Source: Thereva unica (Eukaryota; Arthropoda; Insecta; Diptera; Therevidae). Taken from it: a DNA stretch of 64,000 bases. This document shows, in pieces, positions 20,720 through 32,110 of the stretch. The translations under genes were made by a program, and so were the position numbers. How positions within the stretch are numbered: position 1 is the first letter of the stretch; each line of letters begins with the position of its first letter. Below the pieces are notes generated by a model. It did not search any database. It had not been told where the DNA came from and was given only the letters and a program-made list of their open reading frames with translations. The stretch lies in contig CATLJY010000133.1 in the NCBI GenBank assembly GCA_949987705.1, forward strand, positions 1 through 64,000. The letters are read 5' to 3'.

Positions 20720-22130
20720 ATGTCAAAAGTTATTGAAAAATCAAGACTTGTGTTTGAAAGTGAAATAGAAAAAATTAAAATTATGGATGTGAGTGGTTTT
20801 TTAATTCTTCTGGAGGAAGAGGAACAAAATGAAACTAAATGGATCCTGAAACGCTACAGGAAGACTTTGAGGGATCATAGCAATCCATTGGAGATGGACG
20901 AGGCAGTGTAATATAAAATATTTAATGCAAACAACAAGCATAATATTTTTAGATTCCAGCGTAATTTTCGATTATCCAAAAAAGCCTTTCGTTACGTGTT
21001 AGATTTAATCAAGAGTGATTTCCCTTCAACTTATAGAACATTTTCATTAACGCCAATCATGAAAGTGTCATCAGCTCTTAGATTCTTAGCTGATGGGGGT
21101 TATCAATATAGCATAGGAAAAGATTTTAATGTAGGAATTGCGCAGTCAACTATGTCGAAAGTAATATGGGAGGTATTAGAAATTATGGAGAGAAAATTAT
21201 GTCCACTTCACATCAATCTGGAAAGGTCAATTGCGGAGTTAGCACAAAATAAATTAGTAATGTTTGAGAAAGCTGGCATACCTGGAGTAATCGGATGTGT
21301 GGATGGTACGCATATCGCAATTTCCTCTCCAAGTACGGAGCGACACTTATTTTATAACCGTAAAGGTTTTTTCAGTATAAATACTATGGTGGTATGGATT
21401 TTTTTATATTACACATATTTTAATTTACCTTATTTCTCTTATCAGATTTGTGATAGTCGAATGCGTATAATCGGGATTAGCGCAAGACATCAGGGAGCGA
21501 CACATGATTCGTTGATTTGGAATCTTAGCGAAGCCAAACATTATTTTGAAGAAAAATATTTGAGTGGTGATCGTGGTGATTGGTTATTAGGTATTTACAG
21601 TAAAAAATTTAATTGGTAATGTTTTCAAAAAAGCATATCTGAATGTTTTGGCAAATTTGCATAGCGGAAATTTGCTTTTGAGTTTCAGCAAGAATATTTA
21701 AATATAAGAATAATTCATAATAACTAATACAAATTGTAATGCATACTTTTTAGGAGATTGTGGCTATCCTCTTCAGCCGTGGCTTTTAACACCGTTTAGG
21801 AATGCGGCCGAAGGCAACCGTGAACGTGTGTTTAATCGTAAACACTCTATCACAAGAAATATTGTGGAAAGAACTATCGGTATCTGGAAAGCCCGATTTC
21901 GTTGTTTAATAAAAAAATTAATATACTCTCCTATTAAAGCGGCAAAAATTACTAATGTATGTGCTGCTCTCCACAATATTTGCATCAACTTTAAAGTTCC
22001 AGCAGATGAATTTGAACGACTAGAGGATAACATCTTAGTAGAAACTAACGATAATGAGCACCAGGATATTTCTTCTTCTTTAAACAGAGAAGCAATAAGA
22101 ATAAGAAATAATATTTTAAACGATTTATAA
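20720..22130 (+). CDS. Harbinger (HARBI1-like) transposase, four exons, apparently intact
   Basis: DDE-type nuclease that cuts and integrates the transposon. Exons inferred at 20720-20907, 20953-21391, 21446-21590 and 21754-22130, separated by GT-AG introns of 45, 54 and 163 bases. The total is 1149 bases, 382 codons plus stop, close to the usual HARBI1 length. Helix-turn-helix-like part: FRLSKKAFRYVLDLI. Catalytic residues: first D in GCVDGTHI, second D in GATHDSLIW, E in RNIVERTIG. The second intron is a multiple of three and is translated through if not spliced. ATG at 20720 is the first; one at 20783 is also plausible. No stop or frameshift is seen. Confidence 0.88.
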
Positions 22131-22355
22131 ACTTTAATTTGTAATTAAAACTAGAAAGCAGCATCAAAAGGATTTTAAAATACTTAGCATCAAAATAAAT
22201 GAAAATGTAAAACTTGAATGGACACCAGAAAATCTTGAGCAAGTTAGTTACTGACCTGGACAAATAAACCTTTCAGCATTTTTATTAACATTTTATAATG
22301 CAGCTGCACCTTGTAACGGTCGCCTGTGTAAACTATAATTCAAAAAAAAAAAAAA

Positions 22356-23404
22356 ACTAGTTGGGATGTGGGTTCGACCCTTTCGGTCCACACGATCAAC
22401 TTCCCAGTATGATGGATGTTGTATATATGATTGGATATTTTAATAATAAATGAACAATAGGCAATATAGAATATATCTATAATACCGAGAATTTGTCACA
22501 ATTGTTTATCAATATTTTCGCTAAAATGTCAAACTAAATGTGCGCACTTACAAGATTAGGATGAAGAAAATGTATATAAAATTGATGTATTAATGTTTTT
22601 CGGCACCTCAATGAAGCCGATATAGTTTTTAGTTCGCGCGGTATCGTGCAGGTACAAAAATCACTTAAGTCATTTAAACCAAAAACCGCTGGACCGAATA
22701 TTATAAAATTCTTTTCAGATTATATTGTTGCTAATACGCTTCGAACGGCACCTCAAGTAGGTCAATATCTTTCGTGGTTCGGGCGATATCGTGCAGGTAC
22801 AAAAATCACTTACGCCGCTTAAACAAAAAAACGGCTGGACCGAATTTTATGAAAATCTTTTCAGATCATATTTTGGTTAATACTCTTCGAACGGCACGTC
22901 AACTAAGTCGATATCTTTTATAGATCGCGCGATATCGTGCAGGTACAAAAATCACTTAAGTCATTTAAACCAAAAAACCGCTGGACCGAATATTATAAAA
23001 ATCTTTTCAGATTATATTGTTGCTAATACGCTTCGAACGGCACCTCAAGTAAGTCAATATCTTTCGTGGTTCGAGCGATATCATGCAGGTACAAAAAACA
23101 CTTACGTCGCTTAAACAAAAAAACGGCTGGACCGAATTTCATGAAAATCTTTTCAGATCATATTTCGGTTAATACGCTTCGAACGACACCTCAACGAAGT
23201 CGATATCAGTTTTGGTTCGGGCGATATGGTGCAGGAAAAAATGACCACATCCGTACGCACATACACACACACTCACACACACACATACTTCCTCCCAATT
23301 TTTTGCTTAAAATGCTCCTGTGACCTTGAAAGATGAAAATACGTTGAAATTTTCGATTTCGATTTTCGGACCGATTACAATAACTTCCTATACTGGGAAG
23401 TTAA
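22356..23404 (+). repeat. Interspersed element with 13-bp inverted repeats and 146-bp tandem units
   Basis: Inverted repeats AACTTCCCAGTAT (22398-22410) and ATACTGGGAAGTT (23390-23402) enclose about four tandem units of exactly 146-bp spacing. The shared TGCA of successive units is at 22646, 22792, 22938, 23084 and 23230. Units alternate between two types, giving a 292-bp dimer. A CA microsatellite lies at 23260-23290. A leading segment with box-B-like GGGTTCGACCC (22369-22379) is shared with the inverted copy at 42341-43337. No coding sequence; probably a non-autonomous element. Confidence 0.85.
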
Positions 23405-23469
23405 ATTAATTAATTAAAAAAAAAATTCTATTTCATTAAAAAAACACTTTTTCTTCATATATTTGTCTT

Positions 23470-24050
23470 TCAGGCGTCCATTTTCGTTTCCTCTATTTCA
23501 AGAAGACGCTTCTTAATTTCTACTTTAGTTTTTAGTAATTCTTCTACTTTTATATTATGACGTTTCTTTTCTTTTATATTCTGTTCAGATAGATCATTCA
23601 TTTTATCAAGAGATCTGTAAACCCTTTTCAGATTATTTGAAATATCAGATAACGAAGGATTTTCAGCTCCTAATAGTGAAGTTATTTTTGTATAAAAATC
23701 TTTGTTCAAATTTATTTGTTCTTCTAGTAATTGGAAACTATTTAATTGTTTCTTCAGTCTTTTTATAGGTACAGGACTATCTTCAATTTCAGTGGTATCC
23801 TCAACTAAAGTAGTATCATCGGAAAAAGATTCTACTTGTTTAGTTTTTGGTTGTGAGTTCTCCGCGACTTTTGCAATACCAAATTCCACTGCACAAGGTA
23901 TGCCATCAATAGCGTTTTTTAATTGCGACAATTGCATAAACGTTTCTTCGAGAGGCGTAAAAGTATATTGCTTAAAGGGTCCACCACCGGTTGCTTTATT
24001 TTTTCACGCTCAGTATTTCCTACCTTCTACAACATACAAGAGTTCAAACG
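23470..24050 (-). pseudogene. Harbinger second protein (C-terminal part), first copy
   Basis: The 155-codon segment at 23470-23937 reads as acidic linker followed by a coiled coil (KMNDLSEQNIKEKKRHNIK, then RLLEIEETK). Upstream to about 24050 the same protein continues (FKQYTFTPLEE-like). This is the C-terminal part of the MADF/Myb-SANT-like partner protein of Harbinger transposons, which aids transposase binding and nuclear import. The N-terminal DNA-binding domain is missing. It is about 75-80 percent similar by eye to the second copy at 27214-28022. Confidence 0.7.
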
Positions 24051-24074
24051 GAGGTTTAATCGCAACCTCCTGAA

Positions 24075-24135
24075 CCCCAAGCTGAATCTACGTCTTTAAA
24101 CAGAGAAGCAGTAATAATTAGAAACGATATTTTCA
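24075..24135 (+). pseudogene. Harbinger transposase C-terminal scrap
   Basis: About 20 codons read STSLNREAVIIRNDIFNK, matching the last residues of the intact transposase (SSSLNREAIRIRNNILND at about 22075-22127). It shows that part of a second, diverged Harbinger copy lies here, in front of the Helitron. Confidence 0.7.
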
Positions 24136-24301
24136 ACAAAGTTTTGTTTTTATATTAAAACTAGCATAAAACCCGCGTGCCTTGCAACGCCTTTAAAAAC
24201 TGTTTATTATGTGCGATGTTTTCCTTAAAAAAAAACCAACAAAAAAGTCAGCTGTTATTATCCCTAAAAAGGGTTTATTATAGTGCATTTTTTTAATAAA
24301 T

Positions 24302-24460
24302 ATGGTAAACAAATTACTGCGAATATCACCTCTCCTCAACAAATCTGCAAGTTTTAAAGTAGATTGGCATGTATATGTCATCAAGAAAAGTGACATTTTA
24401 GGGTTTGACGAACGTTCGTTAAGTATGTTCGCCTATTTACGTGGATGTAAGAAATTATGA
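24302..24460 (+). CDS. Small ORF repeated in each Helitron copy
   Basis: 52 codons starting MVNKLLRISPLL and ending YLRGCKKL, on the strand opposite to the element, between the 3' hairpin and the minisatellite. The same ORF is at 35379-35537 and 44909-45067, with one visible difference (M to L in the second copy). I do not recognise it. Preservation may simply reflect the youth of the copies. Confidence 0.2.
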   Translation: MVNKLLRISPLLNKSASFKVDWHVYVIKKSDILGFDERSLSMFAYLRGCKKL

Positions 24461-24509
24461 AGCAATCACAAATGAATATTAAATAAAGTGAATTTCGAGT
24501 CATTCATTT

Positions 24510-26790
24510 CTACGTGATTATAGGGATGCACTGTCAAAATTTCAGCCCTTCAGCTTCAGAGGTTTGGGTTAACCCCATTTCATCCCCTTAGGGGATGAAT
24601 TTCGAATACTCGCCTCTTAGTGGATGTCCATGTCATTATAGGGATGCACTGTCCAAATTTCAACCCTGTAGTTCCAGTAGTTTGGTAAACCAAATTTGAC
24701 CCCTTTAGGGGATGAATTTCGAAAAATCGCTTCTTAGTAAATGTCCACGATGCACTGTCAAAATTTCAGCCGTTTAGCTCCAGCGGTTTGGCTTAACCCC
24801 ATTTAACCCCCTTAGGGGATAAATTTCAATCGTCCCTAAGTGGATGCCCACGTCATTGTAGTGATGCACGGTCAAAATTAGAGCCCTCCAGCTTCAGCGG
24901 TGTGGGTTAATCCCATTTCACCCCATTAGGGGATAAATTTCGAAAAATCGCTTCTTAGTGGATGTCCACGTCATTAAGGGGATGCACTGTCAAAATTTCA
25001 GCCCTATAGCTCCAGCGGTTTGGATAAACCCCATTTCACCCCCTTAGGGGATGAATTTCGAAAAATCGCTTTATAGTGGATGTCCACTCCATTATAGAGA
25101 TGCACTGTCCAAATTTCAGCCCTATAGCTTTAGCGGTTTGTAAAAACCCCATTTCACACCCTTAGGGTATGAATTTCGAAAAATCGCTCTTTAGTGGATG
25201 TAAACGTCATTATAGGGATGCTCTGTCAAAATTTCAGCCGTATAGCTTTAGAGGTTTGTATAAACCCCATTTCACACCCTTAGGGGATGAATTTCGAAAA
25301 ATCGCTCTTTAGTGGATGTCCACGTCATTATAGGGATGCACTGTTAAAATTTCAATTCTATAGCTCCAGCGGTTTGGATAAACCCTATTTCACCCCCTTA
25401 AGGGATGAATTTCGAAAAATTGCTTTATAGTGGATGTCCACGCCATTATAGAGATGCACTGTCAAAATTTTAGCCCTATAGCTCCAACGGTTTGGATAAA
25501 CCCCTTTTCACCCCCTTAGGGAATGAATTTCGAAAAATCGCTTTTTAGTGGATGTAAACGTCATTATAGGGGTGCACTGTCAAACTTTCAGCCCTATAAC
25601 TCCAGCGGTTTGGGTAAACCCGCTTAGGGGATGAATTTCGAAAAATCGCTTCTTAGTGGATGTCCACGCCATTATAGGGATGCACTGTCAAAATTTCAGC
25701 CCTATAGCTCCAAAGGTTTGGATAAACCCCATTTCACCCCCTTAGGGGATGAATTTCGAAAAATCGTTTCTTAGTGGATGACCACGCCATTATAGGAATG
25801 CATTGTCAAAATTTCAGCCCTATAGCTCCAACGGTTTGGATAAACCCCATTTCACCCCCTTAGGGGATGAATTTCGAAAAATCGCTTCTTAGTGGATGTC
25901 CACGCCATTATAGGGATGCACTGTCAAAATTTCAGCCCTATAGCTCCAGCGGTTTGGGTAAACCCCATTTCACCCCCTTAGGGGATGAATTTCGAAAAAT
26001 CGTTTCTTAGTGGATGTCCACGCCATTATAGGAATGCACTGTCAAAATTTCAGCCCTATAGCTCCAACGGTTTGGATAAACCCCATTTCACCCCCTTAGG
26101 GGATGAATTTCGAAAAATCGCTTCTTAGTGGATGTCCACGCCATTATAGGGATGCACTGTCAAAATTTCAGCCCTAAAGCTCCAGCGGTTTGGGTAAACC
26201 CCATTTCACCCCCTTAGGGGATGAATTTCGAAAAATCGCTTCTTAGTGGATGTCCACGCCATTATAGGGATGCACTGTCAAAATTTCAGCCCTATAGCTC
26301 CAACGGTTTGGATAAACCCCATTTCACCCCTTAGGGGATGAATTTCGAAAAATCGCTTCTTAGTGGATGTCCACGCCATTATAGGGATGCACTGTCAAAA
26401 TTTCAGCCCTATAGCTCCAGCGGTTTGGGTAAACCCCATTTCACCCCCTTAGGGGATGAATTTCGAAAAATCGCTTCTTAGTGGATGTCCACGCCATTAT
26501 AGGGATGCACTGTCAAAATTTCAGCCCTATAGCTCCAGCGGTTTGGGTAAACCCCATTTCACCCCCTTAGGGGATGAATTTCGAAAAATCGCTTCTTAGT
26601 GGATGTCCACGCCATTATAGGGATGCACTGTCAAAATTTCAGCCCTATAGCTCCAACGGTTTGGATAAGCCCCATTTCACCCCCTTAGGGGATGAATTTC
26701 GAAAAATCGCTTCTTAGTGGATGTCCACGCCATTATAGGGATGCACTGTCAAAATTTCAGCCCTTTAGCTCTAGCGGTTTAAGTTGTGCG
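24510..26790. repeat. 118-bp minisatellite array in Helitron copy 1
   Basis: About 19 units with a core GATGAATTTCGAAAAATCGC, then GGATGCACTGTCAAAATT and a CCCCCTTAGGGG palindrome. Spacing of the core in the right half is 117-118 bases. Left units are more diverged; one near 25620 is shortened by about ten bases. Confidence 0.93.
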
Positions 26791-26977
26791 TTGTCTGTCA
26801 GTCAGTTACTTTTTATACAATAGAAAAAAATCCCCTTGCAACTTATTGAACCCCATTTCACCCCCTTCAACCCTTTTGTTCTCTATAAAAAGTAGCCTAT
26901 GTCCGTCTCCAAGGTCTAAACTATGTCTGTTGCAAATTTCATCAAAATCGGTTTAGTGGTTTAGGCGTGAAAGCGTA

Positions 26978-27042
<65 letters not shown>

Positions 27043-27213
27043 GTTACTTTCGCATTTATAATATTAGTAAGGATAGCAAACAAAAATAAACTTAACAATA
27101 AACTTCTATTCAAAGTAAAAATAAACTTATATTAAAAAAAAAAAAACAAAAGTAAATTTCTATTAAATAAAAAAAACAATTTCTTCTTTTTTAAATTTAT
27201 ACTAACAGTTGTT

Positions 27214-28022
27214 TTAGGCTCTCATTTTCATTTCTTCTATTTCGAGAAGACGTTTTTTAATTTCAATTTCGCTTACTACTAATTCTTCCATTTTGATATT
27301 ATGCCGTTTTTTCTCTTTTATATTTTGTTCGGATATATCGTTCATTTTTTCAAGAGATCTGTAAACTCTTTTTAAATAACTTGCAATGTCGGGGAACAAA
27401 GGGCTTTCCCCCCAAATAAAGAAGTAATTTTTGTATAAAAATCTTTTTGCAGATCGAGTTGTTCCTTTATTAATTGGAAACTATCAACGTTTGTCTTTTT
27501 TCTTTTTGGAGGTAACGGACTATCTCCAGTTTGAGAATTTTCCTCAACCATGATAATATCATCGGAGAATGATTTCGCTTTTTCATTTCTTGGTTGCAAG
27601 TTTTCCTTGGCTTTTGCAGTTCCAAATTCCGCTACACAAGGAATGCCGTCGACGGCGCCTTTCAATTATGACAATTGAATAAAATTCTCTTCAAGAGGTG
27701 TAAAACTATATTGTTTAAAAGGTCCACCCCCGGTTGCTTTATTTTCTTTTTTATTTTCACTCAGCTTCTTTCTGAGGTATGATTTACGATCTTGCCAGAC
27801 CTTGAAATAATTAAATCAATTCAATTTTTTATTTATTAGTTCTAGTTTTACCCCTTTCCAAGCAGATGCATCTCGCGTAGGTGGTCCCAAGCTGTTCAAG
27901 TCTTTAGCACACTTTTCCCAAAAACCCTTCCCATCTTGATTTTTTATAAAGCCTCTAGCAATATCGGGGTTTTCTTCAAAAAGTGTAGCTAAACGTTCCC
28001 ATTGCATTTTCGTCGTTATCAA
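27214..28022 (-). pseudogene. Harbinger second protein (MADF/Myb-SANT-like), second copy
   Basis: Exon-like N-terminus (27816-28022) reads WERLATLFEENPDIARGF and FWEKCAKDLNSLGPP, a helix-turn-helix DNA-binding domain of the MADF/Myb-SANT type. After a short intron-like gap the protein continues from about 27800 (WQDRKSYLRKKLSENKKENK) to a TAA at about 27666. Beyond the stop the acidic and coiled-coil part runs on to 27214 with one further frameshift near 27385. The first copy has a glutamine codon at the stop position, so this copy is damaged. Confidence 0.78.
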
Positions 28023-28494
28023 TTTTGTGGTTTCTCTTTCCCTAAAAGATCAAATTTTGTAAAACCAAGTAAAATACAGAAAGGAAATAGCTTACATTTT
28101 AAATTTGAAATATTGTTGAACACCAGGGAATTAGGCGTCGAGAACTGATGGTTTAAAACAAATATTTAAAAGAGCAACGATTCCTCTCAGAAACAAGTAA
28201 AAGTGGAATGACTTGATTAAAATAGCCCAAAACTAAAACACAAAAAAGTTTTCTTTCACACATGTAATAACCACCAGTTATGACATTAATTCCTTATTGC
28301 GCCATATTTTCCGTCAAGAAAAAGTTGTCGGAGGTATTTTTCGTAAAATTCGAAAATTCACGGTTCCGTTCGTAAACTGGAATGCAAAATATTTCTGGAA
28401 AAACGAACTTTTTAGTCCGAACGTACACTGAAATATAAAAGTTTCGGTTTTCGAAAAATTGCAATTCCGTTTGGAAACCAGAATGAGGGTGAAT

Positions 28495-28706
28495 ATATGA
28501 TATATGTAATATAGGTACAATAATAGAAACTATTTAAACTTTCTTTTATTTCAGTGTTTCTTATTTTGCTGATGATCTTCCAAATGAAGTCTGATGACCC
28601 AAATTAATGCTGTGGTGTCGTTGACCCCAGGTAATTGATTCCCTTTTGAATTCATGTTTTGCTTGTTGATGTTCTTTTTCTTTTCAGGTCCTCTGTTCAC
28701 CGAACA
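28495..28706 (-). repeat. Left LTR of the LARD-like element, second part
   Basis: Matches 41498-41707. The minus-strand start TGTTCGGTGAACAG is at 28706, directly after the polypurine tract. Confidence 0.88.
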
Positions 28707-28720
28707 TACTCCCCCCCTTG
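28707..28720 (-). other. Polypurine tract of the LARD-like element
   Basis: Minus strand CAAGGGGGGGAGTA, abutting the LTR start TGTTCGG. Confidence 0.78.
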
Positions 28721-29507
28721 ACAATGCTGAAAGCGGATGTCAACATAGGATACCCTGATGGGGCTCGATGTCGTTGTTGTCACTCTTCCAAAACTCTAGA
28801 TATTCCCAAATGCAGCATCCTCCTCTCAGGGAAACTCTTAGTGACTGACCTGCAACGAAAAGGAGGAAGGGGGAAATGCTGAGTTGTGATCGGGAAAGGA
28901 GTTGGAAAAGGTTGTAGCGCCCTGACTCGCTTTTCGGAAGAGTGATTTGAGAAAGGTGGGTTATCTCGTGACATGATTTGCATTGTAGACTTCCTTCGGG
29001 TGAAACTGATAAAGGAATCTGGAAGCTGAGTTTCACTACATAGTTCTGCCTTACTTCTGTTTGTTTATCTCATTTCATTAATTCAGTTTGTTTATATGAT
29101 TTTTTGTTAATTCGACTTGTTTATATAGATTTCATTAATTCAGTTTTGTTTATATGATTTTTTTTTTGTTAATTCAACTTGTTTATATAGATTTCATTAT
29201 TTCAGTTTAGTTTATTATTTTTATTTTTATGATATTAATTCAAATTTTAACTGTTATCTTTTAGCTATGGTGTTGGACGATTTCTCCGATTTAATCTTCC
29301 TGGTACATCTACAAATGACATTACGGTGTCATAAGGAGGCGGTGTTTGTAATTTTCTTTGGGTGATGACCATTCGGGACTCTGTAAACATTAAGAGTATA
29401 GAAAAGGATCATAGCGCCCTGACTCGCTCTTTGAAGAAGGATTTAACCGAGGAGAATTGTTAATGGTATTAGATCAATGAATTTCATTTATAGTACAAAA
29501 TTTTGTT

Positions 29508-29933
29508 TTATTCATTGTATGGTGCGATGCGTTCCAACTTCAATCTCAGCAGTCTGACGACGGGATGCCTTCTTGCTCTCCTCCTAGTTCGTAGAGACAC
29601 TTGCAATTGCTGCAATGCCACGGTCACTGATCTTCTTCTTCCCAGTGAAATGACCTCCCCTTTAAAGACGTCGTGAGTATACTGTAGAAGCATTGCTAGC
29701 TCCCTAGAACCGCGTTGATGATTAGGTGCTCTTGTTGCTGTTGTCCGTGGCGTTGTCTCTTCCGTAAATCTCTGATTGCCTTGATTGTTGTTCCCGAGTA
29801 TCTTCCTGATTTGTCTCATCTGTCGCGCAGTTAGCTGCCTTGCCATGATGTTGAGGGCAACTGTTTCGACTGCCCTATTGACTATGAGACGCTGACATAG
29901 AGCTAAAATGGCCTCGTTTGTTAGTAATGTCAT
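29508..29933 (-). CDS. Unidentified basic ORF in the LARD-like element
   Basis: 141 codons, not recognised. N-terminal third is helical (NEAILALCQRLIVNRAVETV); the middle is polar and Gln/Thr/Arg-rich; the C-terminus is very basic (RTRRRARRHPVVRLLRLKLE). The composition would suit a small nucleic-acid-binding, Gag-like protein, but no knuckle or motif supports it. Confidence 0.35.
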   Translation of the reverse strand: MTLLTNEAILALCQRLIVNRAVETVALNIMARQLTARQMRQIRKILGNNNQGNQRFTEETTPRTTATRAPNHQRGSRELAMLLQYTHDVFKGEVISLGRRRSVTVALQQLQVSLRTRRRARRHPVVRLLRLKLERIAPYNE

Positions 29934-30189
29934 CTTATATTTTTTTGCAGTAGTGATATCTGTAGGAGATCCAAATGTTTATTATTGTTATGATATAACT
30001 CTCAACTATAAAATTTAATTTAATGTTAGACATCAGCTTACGCTGATTACACAAATGACTATCACAAAACTTCCACTAGCTTGTGTTGAACCCTTAATGG
30101 ATTCAAAGAGTTGATCTCAGCTTTGTATTTTCAATCTTGACAATAACTTTAAGATTTTAAGTTTGTCCTTTTCACACATTAGATTTATA

Positions 30190-30480
30190 TTTTAGTATTT
30201 AGTATTCTCAACACTACACATTAGATTTAGATTTTTCAATATTAACATTGAACCACATTAGCTTTAGTATTTAGGCATTTGAGCTTTTGATTTAGATTTT
30301 TCAGTGTTAACATTGAACCACATTGGATTTATGATTTAAGCATTTGAGCTTTCGTTATTACTCATTAGATTTAGATTTTTCAATATTAACATTGAACCAC
30401 ATTAGATTTATGATTTAAGCATTTGAGCTTTAGATTTAGATTTTTCAGTGTTAACATTGAACCACATTAGATTTATGATA
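30190..30480. repeat. Degenerate tandem repeat in the LARD-like internal region
   Basis: About four units with the core TTAACATTGAACCACATT, followed by ATTTAGGCATTTGAGC or ATTTAAGCATTTGAGC, spaced 60-80 bases apart. No coding potential. Confidence 0.8.
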
Positions 30481-30487
30481 TCAGGCT

Positions 30488-30784
30488 TCAGCTGGTGCTG
30501 ATCCTGGATTGTCCCGTTGGATCTTTCGTTGAGTGCCTTCCGAAAGGACTCATAGTTGCGGGTCTTCCAGAATGAGTTATTGTGACTTCTCTATTGTCGG
30601 GTATTTTGATTGTACTGACGTCTTTCACTTCTGTTTGGACGATCGACGAGCTCCCTTTCGTCCCACCTGGTGATCCCGAATTGTTAGAATGAATATCCAT
30701 CCTTGTTCTTGACTTTTCCCTTGGCGACGACTTGTCCAACAGTTGTGTTTTCCTTATTGTTGTTTGTGTAACGCAGCTTAGCAC
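30488..30784 (-). CDS. Unidentified Ser/Thr-rich ORF in the LARD-like element
   Basis: 98 codons, low-complexity Ser/Thr/Arg-rich, no motif recognised. It may be chance. Confidence 0.2.
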   Translation of the reverse strand: MLSCVTQTTIRKTQLLDKSSPREKSRTRMDIHSNNSGSPGGTKGSSSIVQTEVKDVSTIKIPDNREVTITHSGRPATMSPFGRHSTKDPTGQSRISTS

Positions 30785-31797
30785 GTTATAGTGAAGAGTT
30801 CCTCACGTTGATATGAGATCGTGGGTATGACCGCGGTCTTAGGCACTGTATGTTTGGATCGCATCATAAGTCCACCGCTACTGATCTTGCCTTAACACAC
30901 ACAATTTAATTATAGAAATACATGTAAAATTTGTAATAATCACCCAAGACAATGTTTTCTTCCATTAGACTTGATTTCACATTTCGTTATATATTTGTGT
31001 ATTTGAAATATATTTAAAAATTCCTAATTTTATTTGACAACACGCACATTTGAACTTTACTTTCAAACACAAATCAACCGAATACCAAAATGTTTTAATT
31101 TGTGTGAGCATGTCTTTATTTCAATTTATCAAACACTGTTTTTGCCTTATACTCGTATATGAACTCTCACTTAAACACTCATTTAAAGCTCACCCAAATG
31201 TTCGGTTTGTGTGGAGCTTTGTTCTTTAATTTTGTCACTGGTTGAATTTATTTACTGTGATTGGTACTGTCCAGTCATGGACTTCACATTGTATCTTGTT
31301 ACTTCTCATCTCTTATAACTTTCGACTTGCGCATTTTGTTTTGGTATGAAGACACATTTTTCTGTTTTTAGTGATCAACCCAGTTAATTTCACAAGTGGT
31401 GCTAAAAAATTATACATAAAAAAATAAGAATAAATTCGTCGTCCCTTGGACGTTACTCGAACCGGGGACCTCTTGCACACCAGATTCGTTCTAAGTTTTA
31501 AAAACATTTTATTTATCTTAACATCTATCTTAATATAAATTTAACTAAACGCTTAAAGTTAATTATTCTAGCCTATTCTAATCTATCTAACTTACTGGCC
31601 CTCAACAGGCACTCTAAATTAATCTATGTCTTAAATTAACTTATGCCTTTCGGCTAAAACTTATCTTTTTTAATTTTATTTTAAAATATCATTTCAATTT
31701 ATAATAATCTAAGAAAAATTAGAACAAAAAACTTAGACACTATGTTTATTTTATATATAAAAACTTAAATCTACTTAATCAATAACTTATTTCTAAC

Positions 31798-32110
31798 TAT
31801 CTGGGCGGGGGGCAGCGGAGACGATAAAATCGTCTCAGGTGACCCCCGTCCAGGCGACGGGCTTCCACAGGCTCGAGTGATGCTAGAGCTCAAGCTCGTG
31901 AAAGCTCGCACCACTTACTTACAAGCTAATTAACCTAACCACAAAACTATCCGGACGGGGTACAGCGGAGGACCTGCCTCGGATGTACTCCGTCCAGGCG
32001 ACGAGCTTCCACGGTCTCGTATTAGCAAAACTAACAAAACAAACAAAAGCAAACAAACAACAAACAAACAACAGACAAACAAAGCTAACAAAACCTCGTG
32101 GCAGCTCGCA
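31798..32110. repeat. Two-copy GC-rich module in the non-LTR 3' region
   Basis: About 31798-31910 and 31948-32110 share CGG-rich blocks in the same order: CAGCGGAG, GTCCAGGCGAC, GCTTCCAC, GCTCGCAC. The second copy carries an A/C-rich insertion (32030-32090). Such modules in the 3' region of a non-LTR element may be structured RNA recognised by RT; this is inference. Confidence 0.7.

Larger units (their letters stand above)
24161..27073 (-). mobile_element. Non-autonomous Helitron with 118-bp minisatellite, copy 1
   Basis: On the minus strand the element starts TCCTTACTAATATT and ends CTAG, between A and T, with no target duplication. A 3' hairpin GCGTTGCAAGGCACGC (24173-24190) lies ten bases before CTAG, the canonical Helitron terminus. 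A (GACA)n tract is near the 5' end (about 26983-27040). The middle is about 19 tandem units of 118 bp (24510-26790). No Rep-helicase is encoded, so it depends on a partner elsewhere. Two near-identical copies are at 35238 and 44768. Confidence 0.93.
20588..28491 (+). mobile_element. Harbinger transposon with AAT target duplication
   Basis: Imperfect terminal inverted repeats: CCGCCTCATTCTTG at 20588 and, on the opposite strand, CACCCTCATTCTGG at 28491. Flanked by AAT (20585-20587 and 28492-28494). The uninterrupted site occurs in the other LTR at 41493-41495 with a single AAT. It encodes a spliced nuclease-type transposase on the plus strand and a DNA-binding-type second protein on the minus strand, the usual Harbinger pair. 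It has been inflated by a tandem-repeat element, a Helitron and a partial duplication of its own genes. Confidence 0.9.
28721..31500 (-). other. Internal region of the LARD-like element, left part
   Basis: No recognisable retrotransposon domain. Two short similar motifs (TAGCGCCCTGACTCGC at 28915 and 29407) suggest a local duplication. Two unassigned ORFs, 29508-29933 and 30488-30784, lie on the minus strand. The right end near 31425-31490 carries a minus-strand box-B-like GGTTCGAGT, possibly a tRNA-derived scrap. Confidence 0.5.

Noticed and set aside
24193..24396. 67-codon minus-strand ORF repeated at 35270-35473 and 44800-45003
   Set aside because: It is repeated only because the Helitron is repeated, it overlaps the 3' hairpin region, and it lacks any family feature.
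24510..26790. CRISPR-like repeat array
   Set aside because: The whole 118-bp period is repeated with no unique spacers, there are no cas genes, and the context is eukaryotic; it is a minisatellite.
26983..27040. (GACA)n as an independent microsatellite locus
   Set aside because: It occurs at the same place in all three Helitron copies and is therefore part of the element.
28740..29036. 98-codon minus-strand ORF
   Set aside because: Lies next to the LTR with no conserved motif; two overlapping frames are open, which argues for chance.
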